Source: Acidobacteriota bacterium (GTDB lineage Bacteria > Acidobacteriota > Terriglobia > Terriglobales > Acidobacteriaceae). From it: DNA of 64,000 nucleotides. The stretch lies in assembly GCA_021800255.1 (NCBI GenBank), contig JAJYZC010000007.1, positions 1 to 64,000 of the forward strand, written 5' to 3'. A model generated the notes under the pieces. That model had not been told where the DNA came from. It did not search any database and saw nothing but the letters and a program-made list of their open reading frames with translations. Positions 1 through 6,880 of this stretch are shown piece after piece. Every line of letters starts with the position of its first letter. Within the stretch, counting starts at the first letter, position 1. The position numbers and the translations under genes were made by a program.

Positions 1-60
1 GGGAGCAGGAGCCTTCAGGCTCCTGAATACGGCCGGCTAAGGCTCGGCTTTAGCCGCGGG
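1..60. repeat. Left REP-like palindrome pair
   Basis: Bases 1-25 form a hairpin around ggagcc-ttca-ggctcc and are followed by a second palindrome built on cggctaa/ttagccg at about 35-57. The first 25 bases recur inverted at 578-602. Confidence 0.7.
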
Positions 61-81
61 TCTCTGCTGTATATTGCTTGC

Positions 82-531
82 GTGCGATTGGCTCCCCAGG
101 AAACCCGGACCTACATGGTCACCGCGGTAACCGCGCAACGCCGCCGGCTCTTCCAGGTCACGGCTGCGGCGGAGTTGCTCAAGCAAACCATCCTCGACTA
201 TCGCAGCCAGGGAAAATTCCTCTTGCACGCATTCGTCATCATGCCGGACCACTTTCACGTCCTAATCACGCCCGCTCCGCAGGTGTCGCTCGAAAAAGCT
301 ATGCAGTTCATCAAGGGCGGCTTCTCCTTTCGTTTGAAGAGCAAGCTCGATGTGTGGATGCGCAGCTTCAACGAGAGCCAGGTTATGAGCCAAGATAAGT
401 TCCGCAGTTGTTTGCGGTACATTGAGGAGAATCCGGTGCGGCGCGGACTGGCAACAGCGCCGGACGCATATCCTTATAGCTCCGCCTCCTCTGGCGACCG
501 GGACCCCATGCCTTCGCACTTTCCGGCGTGA
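82..531 (+). CDS. REP-associated tyrosine transposase (RAYT, Y1_Tnp)
   Basis: 149-residue single-domain protein of the IS200/IS605-like Y1 nuclease superfamily. It would nick and rejoin single-stranded REP DNA. The HUH metal-binding motif is seen as MPDHFHVLI (His57, His59). The nucleophile is expected to be Tyr113 in RYIEENPVRRGL, the same YIxxNP context as the catalytic Tyr115 of E. coli TnpA-REP. A C-terminal YPYSS segment is also typical. It starts with GTG; no ATG lies upstream in the frame. The WMRSFNES stretch departs from the WqrsfhdH usual in the family, so activity is not certain. It is flanked by inverted REP hairpins. Confidence 0.82.
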   Translation: MRLAPQETRTYMVTAVTAQRRRLFQVTAAAELLKQTILDYRSQGKFLLHAFVIMPDHFHVLITPAPQVSLEKAMQFIKGGFSFRLKSKLDVWMRSFNESQVMSQDKFRSCLRYIEENPVRRGLATAPDAYPYSSASSGDRDPMPSHFPA

Positions 532-539
532 AGGGAATA

Positions 540-602
540 GGTCCGGGCCTAAAGGCCCGGCATAGCGATACCACAGTCAGGAGCCTGAAGGCTCCTGCTC
601 CC
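540..602. repeat. Right REP-like palindrome pair
   Basis: ccgggcct-aa-aggcccgg (about 543-561) is a perfect hairpin. It is followed at 578-602 by the exact reverse complement of the first 25 bases of the window. The stop codon of the RAYT gene lies only a few bases upstream. Confidence 0.7.
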
Positions 603-822
603 TCCGGCGGCGTTAATGCCTTCTCGCGCTACGAATACAGCACGGCCAAGACGCCTCTGCTCTGGTCAAGCTCAAGGCGCTGGTTCCTTGTTCGGCTCGG
701 AAGAGGCGCTGCGCGAAAGGCCATGGTTGAGAGCAAGTCTTTCGCAACCCAGCATGAAGCACTTATAGCCGTCCCCGCCGGCTCGCTGGGACCCGGCTCC
801 CCGAAGTTGCTATCATTGATCC

Positions 823-1960
823 ATGTCGCTGAACGATCTCGAATTCGCTTACGCTCCGGTCCGCACTCAGGTGCGCGACCTGCGGGAGTATCTTTGACCC
901 TGCACGGCTGCGCAGGGAACTCACTGACATTGAAACCAAACTATCCGATCCGGCGTTGTGGAACGATCCGGCGGCCAGCCAGCCGTTGATGCGCGAACGC
1001 AAGCGGCTGGAAACCCTCATCAAGGACGATGATGAGCTGGTGCGCCGCACGGGCGACATCGAGGCCTACTTCGAGCTGGCCCGCGAGGGCGAGGACGTGG
1101 AAACCGACCTCGGCCGCGAGATCAAGGCTCTGGCCGCGTTTGCCGACGAGCTCGAAGCGCGCACCATGCTCAGCGGCGAGGCCGACCCGCTGAACGCCAT
1201 CGTCACCGTGCACCCCGGCGCTGGCGGCACCGAGAGCCAGGACTGGGCCGAGATGCTGCTGCGCATGTACCTGCGCTGGGCCGAGCAGCAGGGCTTTAAG
1301 ACCGAGATGAACGACTACCAGAACGGTGAAGAGGCGGGCATCAAATCCGCAACCTTCACCATCACTGGTGAGTACGCCTTCGGCCTGCTGGCCGGCGAGA
1401 GCGGCGTACACCGGCTGGTGCGCATCTCGCCCTTCGACGCGGCCAAGCGGCGGCACACCTCGTTCGCGTCGGTCTTCGTCTCGCCGGAGATCGACGACTC
1501 CATTCACGTGGACCTGAAGATGGAAGACCTGCGCATCGATACCTACCGCTCCGGCGGCAAGGGCGGCCAGCACGTGAACACGACTGATTCGGCGGTCCGA
1601 ATGACCCACATCCCGACAGGAATTGTCGTCCAGTGCCAGAACGAGCGCAGCCAGCACAAGAACCGCGACAAGGCCATGAAGATGATGCGCTCGCGCCTCT
1701 ATGAGTACGAGCTCGAAAAGAAGCGCGCCGAATCGAAAAAACTGGAAGACTCGAAACTCGACATCAACTTCGGCTCCCAGATTCGCTCCTATGTCTTGCA
1801 GCCCTACCGCATGGTTAAGGATCACCGCACCAAGATCGAGGTGGGCGACGCCGACAAGGTGCTGGACGGCTACCTGGAGCCGTTCCTGCGCGGATACCTG
1901 CTGGCCAAGCGGCGGGGAACGGCGGTGGCCACCGGCGCGGAGGATGATTTAGAAGAGTAG
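823..1960 (+). CDS. prfB: Peptide chain release factor 2, programmed +1 frameshift
   Basis: RF2 recognises UGA/UAA stop codons and triggers peptidyl-tRNA hydrolysis on the ribosome. Translation begins at ATG 823, reads 24 codons to an in-frame TGA at 895-897, then shifts +1 (823..894 joined to 896..1960), giving 378 residues, close to the usual RF2 length. The zero-frame peptide is MSLNDLEFAYAPVRTQVRDL plus REYL, and the +1 frame continues DPARLRRELTDIETKLSDP. The catalytic GGQ lies at 1562-1570 (SGGKGGQHVN). The RF2-type SPF tripeptide (RISPFDAAKR) recognises the stop codon. An annotation starting at 956 would lose the N-terminal domain. Confidence 0.97.
882..898 (+). promoter_or_regulatory. 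prfB +1 programmed frameshift site
   Basis: The slippery CTT-TGA-C is preceded by an internal Shine-Dalgarno-like gcgggag three bases upstream, matching the E. coli arrangement (AGGGGG-TAT-CTT-TGA-C). Low RF2 levels slow termination at the TGA and favour the shift, which autoregulates RF2. Confidence 0.93.
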
Positions 1961-1970
1961 AAGACAAGGA

Positions 1971-2018
1971 CCAGGCATTAGGCATTAGGGACTAGGGACT
2001 AGGGACTAGAGACTAGAG
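1971..2018. repeat. Tandem heptamer repeat (CTAGGGA-type)
   Basis: After the prfB stop the DNA runs through ggcatta-ggcatta then gggacta units decaying to gagacta. The same heptamer family occurs at 30219-30263 and, more diverged, at about 51298-51330. All three are intergenic. Confidence 0.7.
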
Positions 2019-2057
2019 AAGCGATCATGGTCCTTGATTCAAAATGCACTGACTGCT

Positions 2058-2519
2058 ATGACGAACGACTCCGCTCTCATCGACGAAATGCTGCGCACGG
2101 CCAAGACCATCGCTGTGGTGGGCATGAGCGATAAACCGCATCGCGCCAGCTTCAACATCGGCAAGTACCTGGCCGCCAACGGCTATCGCGTGCTGCCCGT
2201 GAACCCGCTCCTCAAGGAAGTGCTGGGGATGCTGTGCTATCCCGATCTCGACGCCGCACAGGCCGCCGCGCTCAAAGAGTCCGAATCAGATCAGGCCGGG
2301 AAGGGAATTGACCTGGTGGACGTCTTTCGCGCGCCGGAGTTCGTGCCCGCTATCGTAGACGATGTGATCCGCCTCGGCATTCCCTACCTCTGGCTGCAAG
2401 ACGAGATCGTCCACGACGAGGCCGTGGCTCGCGCCCGCGCCGCCGGCGTCAAGTGCGTCCAGAACGACTGCATCTTCCGTGAGCACGCCGCCCGGGCGGG
2501 GTCGCATTCCAGCCAATGA
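2058..2519 (+). CDS. CoA-binding domain protein (YccU-like)
   Basis: About 153 residues forming one CoA-binding Rossmann domain of the YccU family. The N-terminal signature TIAVVGMSDKPHRAS is followed by a strand-helix unit (NGYRVLPVNP), as in characterised YccU-like proteins that bind CoA but whose cellular role is not established. A TTG at 2034 would add eight residues; I prefer ATG 2058 because family members begin shortly before the TIAVVG strand. Neither start has a strong Shine-Dalgarno. It lies between prfB and a thiol reductase gene, with no obvious functional link. Confidence 0.82.
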   Translation: MTNDSALIDEMLRTAKTIAVVGMSDKPHRASFNIGKYLAANGYRVLPVNPLLKEVLGMLCYPDLDAAQAAALKESESDQAGKGIDLVDVFRAPEFVPAIVDDVIRLGIPYLWLQDEIVHDEAVARARAAGVKCVQNDCIFREHAARAGSHSSQ

Positions 2520-2598
2520 TCTCCAAGCATTCTGCGACCTTGGTCCGGTACACTGAGTCCAAAGAAAGGGATCAAGTCTGGGACCGGGTTTAGCCGCC

Positions 2599-4818
2599 GT
2601 GCATCGTTTCCGAGCCATCGTCGTGCTGGCCTGCGGGCTGGCGTTAGGGGCGCCGGCCTTCGCCGTTTCAAGCTCCGCTGCCGCTGCGCACCTGCGCGTC
2701 GAACTGATGGTTCCGGGCAGCAATCTTTACAGCGGCAAGCAGGGGAACCTGGCCGGGCTCTACTTCAAGCTCGACCCGGGCTGGCACGTCTACTGGGAAA
2801 ACGCCGGCGACGCGGGCGAGCCCCCGGCGATTCATTGGACGCTGCCCAAAGGCGTGACCGCCGCTCCGCTCGAGTTTCCCGCGCCGCAGCGCCTGCCGGT
2901 GGGGCCGTTGATGGATTACGGTTACCCCAACGGCGTGCTGTTTCCCTTTAAGCTGCACGTGGCTCCGGGCTCCCAAGCCGGCCCCGCGGTGCTCGACGCC
3001 CAGGTGAGCTGGCTGGTTTGCAGCTCGGTTTGCATTCCCGGCCGGGCGGAGCTTCAGATCACGCGCAACATAGTGCTTGGGCAAGGTCCGCTGGCCGCTC
3101 CTGCGCCGCCGCTGTTTCAGCGCTTTTTGAGCCAGATCCCCACCCCGCTCCCAGCCGGAGACAAAGCCGTCTTTCTGGCAACGCCGATGGGCTTCCGTCT
3201 TGCTGTCCAGACCGGCCGCCGGGAGGCGCAAGCGGCGTTTTTCCCGCTCGACCAATCGGTCATCGACAATCCCGCGCCGCAGTTGCTCGAACCCACGGCG
3301 AAGGGCCTGATTCTGACCTTAAAGAAAGATCCGAGCATTTCCGGGAATCCCGCTCATTTAAATGGAGTTCTTGAGCTCGCCGGCGGCAGAAACTACCTGA
3401 TCTCGGCAGGGTCCGGCCAGGTCGCTGTTTTGCCCCCGGGGGGCGCATCATCGTTCGGGGCCGCGCGCATGGAGGGTCCGGGGAATGCCGGAACTACTGC
3501 TGTGCCTGCCTCTTCGCCTGCGTTCCCGTTCGGCGGTTTCCTGCGCATTGTAGGCTTGGCGTTTCTGGGCGGGATGCTGTTGAACCTGATGCCCTGCGTC
3601 TTTCCGGTGCTGTTTCTGAAGGGGCTGGCGCTGGTCAACTCCGGCAGCGAAGAACGGCATAAGCTGCGGGCGCACGGGTTCGTGTACACGGCCGGCATTG
3701 TGGTTTCCTTTTGGGTCCTGGTGGCTGCGCTCGTGGGGCTGCGCGCGGCCGGGGCGACGCTGGGCTGGGGATTCCAGTTCCAGTCGCCGGTCTTCCTGTT
3801 TCTTTTGGACGGGCTGTTTTTCTTGCTCGGTCTCTCGCTGGCCGGGCAGTTTGAGATGGGGCTTTCGCTCACCAGCGCGGGAGGGTCGCTCGCCGCGAAA
3901 AAGGGTTACGCAGGCAGCTTTTTCACCGGCGTGCTGGCCGTGCTGGTAGCCACGCCCTGCACCGCGCCCTTTATGGCGGCGGCGATTGCCTACGCGCTGG
4001 CGCAGCCCATCCTCATCACCTTTGCGGTCTTCACCGCGTTGGCGCTGGGGCTGGCCGCGCCTTACCTGGCGCTCACCCTGCAGCCGGCCTGGACGCGCTG
4101 GCTGCCCAAGCCCGGCGCGTGGATGGACGTGCTCAAGCAGGCCGCTTCGCTCTTCATGTTCGGCACGGTCATCTGGCTCACCTGGGTGGTGGCCCAGGCG
4201 TATGGGGCGAACACCATGGCTGTGCTGCTCATCGGTTTGTTGCTGGTGGCCATCGCGGGGTGGTTTCTGGGCCGCTGGCCGGCGCGGCGATGGGCCACGG
4301 GAGCGGCGGCGGTGATTCTGCTCGCAGTGGTGGGACTGGCCTTCGCGGGGCAGCGGCTTGCAGGGCAGGGCGCGACGGCACCGGGTGCGGCTGACTCTGC
4401 CGCGGGCGGCCCAGGCGGGTCAAGCTCCGAGTCTGGCGCGTGGCAGCCGTGGTCGCCGTCGGCGGTCAGCCAATATCTGGCCCAGGGACGGCCTGTGTTT
4501 GTGGACTTCACGGCGAGCTGGTGCCTGAGCTGCCAGGTCAACGAGCGCGTGGCCCTCAGCCGGCCCGAGGTCGAGCAGGCCTTTCACCGCGCCAACGTGG
4601 CTCTGCTCAAGGCCGACTGGACCCGGCAGGACCCCGCCATCTCGCAGGCGCTGGCGGCCTTGGGACGCGACGGCGTGCCGGTTTACGCGCTGTACATTCC
4701 CGGCCAGAGTGCGCCGCAACTGCTGCCGCAGGTGCTTACGCCGGGCATTGTCATGGATGCGCTTGCAAAGCTGCCGCACGCGGAAGCGAGCGCCGCTGCG
4801 GGGACGGCCAACCCCTAG
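2599..4818 (+). CDS. dsbD: Protein-disulfide reductase, DsbD/ScsB family
   Basis: 739-residue inner-membrane protein that carries reducing equivalents from cytoplasmic thioredoxin to periplasmic or exported thiol proteins. After a signal peptide (about 1-23) comes a periplasmic DsbD-alpha/ScsB-type domain with the redox pair Cys141 and Cys145 (CSSVCIPG). The central transmembrane domain has Cys333 (NLMPCVFPV) and Cys454 (VATPCTAPF), the usual membrane relay pair. A C-terminal thioredoxin-like domain has WCLSCQ (Cys642/Cys645). All six redox cysteines are present. Start is GTG 2599; a later start would damage the signal peptide. DsbD versus ScsB naming is not settled from sequence alone. Confidence 0.88.
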   Translation: MHRFRAIVVLACGLALGAPAFAVSSSAAAAHLRVELMVPGSNLYSGKQGNLAGLYFKLDPGWHVYWENAGDAGEPPAIHWTLPKGVTAAPLEFPAPQRLPVGPLMDYGYPNGVLFPFKLHVAPGSQAGPAVLDAQVSWLVCSSVCIPGRAELQITRNIVLGQGPLAAPAPPLFQRFLSQIPTPLPAGDKAVFLATPMGFRLAVQTGRREAQAAFFPLDQSVIDNPAPQLLEPTAKGLILTLKKDPSISGNPAHLNGVLELAGGRNYLISAGSGQVAVLPPGGASSFGAARMEGPGNAGTTAVPASSPAFPFGGFLRIVGLAFLGGMLLNLMPCVFPVLFLKGLALVNSGSEERHKLRAHGFVYTAGIVVSFWVLVAALVGLRAAGATLGWGFQFQSPVFLFLLDGLFFLLGLSLAGQFEMGLSLTSAGGSLAAKKGYAGSFFTGVLAVLVATPCTAPFMAAAIAYALAQPILITFAVFTALALGLAAPYLALTLQPAWTRWLPKPGAWMDVLKQAASLFMFGTVIWLTWVVAQAYGANTMAVLLIGLLLVAIAGWFLGRWPARRWATGAAAVILLAVVGLAFAGQRLAGQGATAPGAADSAAGGPGGSSSESGAWQPWSPSAVSQYLAQGRPVFVDFTASWCLSCQVNERVALSRPEVEQAFHRANVALLKADWTRQDPAISQALAALGRDGVPVYALYIPGQSAPQLLPQVLTPGIVMDALAKLPHAEASAAAGTANP

Positions 4819-4857
4819 CAAGTCAGCAAGCCGGCGAGTCAGCCTGCTGGGAGCGCC

Positions 4858-5859
4858 TTAGCTGAAACCGAGAACAGGATGGGGAGTGTAGGGCTCTTCG
4901 AGGGAAGCGATCTCCTCTGGAGAAAGCTGGATGCTGAGCGCGGCGGCGGCATCCTGAAGGTGATGGGGCTTGGTGGCGCCAACGATGGGAGCCGTGACCC
5001 CGGGCTTGGAGAGCAGCCAGGCGAGGGCGATCTGCGCGCGGGGAAGACCGCGCTTTTCGGCAACCTGGCCCAGGCGGTCCACCACTTTGTGATCGGCCTC
5101 CTCAGTGCGGGAGTACATGGACCTGGCGAAGAGATCGGTTTCAGAGCGGGCGGTCCTTTCGCCGCGCCAGGGCCGCGTCAGAAGGCCGCGGGCAAGCGGG
5201 CTCCAGGGAAGGACGGCGATGCCTTCGGCGCGGCAGAGTCCCATCATCTCGCGCTCCTCCTCGCGGTAAAGGAGGTTCAAGTGGTTCTGCATGGAGACGA
5301 AACGGGTCCAGCCGCGGAGGTCGGCGAGATAGAGAGCCTTGGCGAACTGCCAGGCATGCATGGAAGAGGCGCCGATGTAGCGGACCTTCCCGGCCTTGAT
5401 CGCGTCATGGAGGGCATCGAGTGTTTCCTCGATGGGGGTTTCCGGGTCCCAGCGGTGGATCTGGTAGAGATCGACGTAATCGGTTTCAAGGCGCCGGAGG
5501 CTCTGGTCGAGCTCGTAGAGGATGGCCTTGCGGGAGAGGCCGCGGCCGTTGGGCTCGTCGCGCATCAGGCCGCAGACCTTGCTGGCGATGACGACAGACT
5601 CGCGGCGCAGGTTGGCCTTGACGAAGCGGCCAAGGATATTTTCGCTGTCGCCGCCGGAGTAGACGTTGGCGGTATCGAAAAAGTTAATGCCGAGATCGAT
5701 GGCTTGGCGCAGGAAGGGCTGGGCATCGGGTTCGCTGAGGGTCCAGGCGTGGCTGCCCGGTTTGCGCTCGCCGCTGACCACAGGGTTGCCGTAGCTCATG
5801 CAGCCCAGACAGATGCGCGAGACTTTGAGTCCGGTCTTGCCAAGATTGACGTAATCCAT
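4858..5859 (-). CDS. Aldo/keto reductase
   Basis: 333-residue NADPH-dependent (beta/alpha)8-barrel oxidoreductase reducing aldehydes or ketones; substrate unknown. The AKR tetrad is visible: Asp and Tyr in FFDTANVYSGGDSE, Lys in VIASKV and His in YQIHRWD. The C-terminal cofactor region APIVGATKPHHL is typical. The N-terminus MDYVNLGKTGLKVSRICLG matches families close to YajO and plant-type AKRs. It is convergent with dsbD (39-bp gap) and may be cotranscribed with the macrodomain gene upstream (116-bp gap). Confidence 0.9.
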   Translation of the reverse strand: MDYVNLGKTGLKVSRICLGCMSYGNPVVSGERKPGSHAWTLSEPDAQPFLRQAIDLGINFFDTANVYSGGDSENILGRFVKANLRRESVVIASKVCGLMRDEPNGRGLSRKAILYELDQSLRRLETDYVDLYQIHRWDPETPIEETLDALHDAIKAGKVRYIGASSMHAWQFAKALYLADLRGWTRFVSMQNHLNLLYREEEREMMGLCRAEGIAVLPWSPLARGLLTRPWRGERTARSETDLFARSMYSRTEEADHKVVDRLGQVAEKRGLPRAQIALAWLLSKPGVTAPIVGATKPHHLQDAAAALSIQLSPEEIASLEEPYTPHPVLGFS

Positions 5860-5975
5860 GATTCCCTGCTCCAGGCGGTAAGTATGCGCGATCTAACCTT
5901 CGGGGGTTGTACAGTCGATTGAGACCTGGGCGGCCTGCGCGGCCGCCGCCCTCCATTCAGTCTACGGCGCGCAAC

Positions 5976-6506
5976 TCAGAGTTGATCGTCGTCTTCCATG
6001 CCCGCGCTGGAAAGCAGTTGCTCGTAGAGGGCGAGGGTAGTGGGATCGAAGCAGACGAAGTGGACCGTCTCTACGCCGCTCGGCGCGATATGAGCCTTCA
6101 CGGCGCGAAAGGCGGTGACGGCCGCGCATCTCTGGGGAAAGCCGTAGGCGCCGGTGCTGATGGCCGGAAAGGCGATGGAGCGCACGCCGTGTTCGCGGGC
6201 CAACTCCAGGCAGCGGCGGTAGCAGGAGGTCAGGAGGGCCTCCTCATTGTGGCCGCCGCCACGCCAGACCGGGCCGGCGGCGTGAAAAACCCACTTGGCG
6301 GGCAGACGAAAACCGGGCGTAGCCTTGGCGTCGCCGGTGGCGCAGCCGCCTAGCTTCTTGCAGGCTTCAAGCAGTTCCGGGCCGGCGGCGCGATGAATCG
6401 CGCCATCCACCCCGCCGCCGCCGAGCAAGGAGGTGTTGGCGGCGTTCACGATGGCGTCGACAGAAAGCTGGGTGATGTCGCCAAGGACCGCTTTGAGTTC
6501 AGGCAT
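5976..6506 (-). CDS. Macrodomain protein (O-acetyl-ADP-ribose deacetylase-like)
   Basis: About 176 residues forming a single MacroD/YmdB-type macrodomain, which binds ADP-ribose and usually hydrolyses O-acetyl-ADP-ribose or mono-ADP-ribosylated protein. The family motifs are clear: GDITQLSVDAIVNAAN, the glycine-rich LLGGGGVDGAIHRAAG loop with its catalytic Asp, and the phosphate loop PAISTGAYGFP. Start at 6506 gives MPELKAVLGDIT, matching family N-termini; an in-frame ATG at 6542 would add 12 residues (MIVRVFVGSTQT) and cannot be excluded. Confidence 0.88.
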   Translation of the reverse strand: MPELKAVLGDITQLSVDAIVNAANTSLLGGGGVDGAIHRAAGPELLEACKKLGGCATGDAKATPGFRLPAKWVFHAAGPVWRGGGHNEEALLTSCYRRCLELAREHGVRSIAFPAISTGAYGFPQRCAAVTAFRAVKAHIAPSGVETVHFVCFDPTTLALYEQLLSSAGMEDDDQL

Positions 6507-6880
6507 AGTTTGCGTAGACCCCACAAAAACGCGCACAATCATTATACGACCGCGCATGTCCGTCCGCACAGGCAGGCAACTGCCAATTTGGGATGCGCAG
6601 GGTGCAAGTGAGCCAATTGCGGACAGTAAGCAAGTTGAAGGTAGCCTTCGTATGATGTTGAAGGCTATCGTAGAGACAGACGGGCTGGCGCGCGGACGGG
6701 ATTGAGTACGGCAAGGCGCCATTTGACCAAGCACCGGGGTCGCAATGGACATCGCTGATGCGAGAGTGCGCATGGGCCCGGATTCCGCAGGCGCGGGACT
6801 AACCGCAATGTGTCATTGAGCCTGAAGCGGAGAGAGCCGATCATTAAAGCCCAGGATTCAACGGGAAAGCATAAGGAAAA
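6507..6880. other. Intergenic region between divergent genes
   Basis: No convincing gene. The only structure I see is a hairpin at about 6642-6667 (tagccttc/gaaggcta, 10-nt loop) with a direct repeat of gttgaagg across it. Promoters for both flanking divergent genes should lie here, but none is clear by eye. Confidence 0.5.

Larger units (their letters stand above)
1..602. mobile_element. REP/RAYT unit (REPtron-like)
   Basis: A single Y1-type REP-associated transposase gene (82-531) sits between outward REP-like sequences. Bases 1-25 and 578-602 are perfect reverse complements of one another. Each end carries a second imperfect or perfect hairpin just inside (about 32-57 and 543-561). This is the usual arrangement of a RAYT gene with its cognate REP pair; such genes are normally domesticated and immobile rather than insertion sequences. 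The left end coincides with the window edge, so further REP copies may lie outside. Confidence 0.75.
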
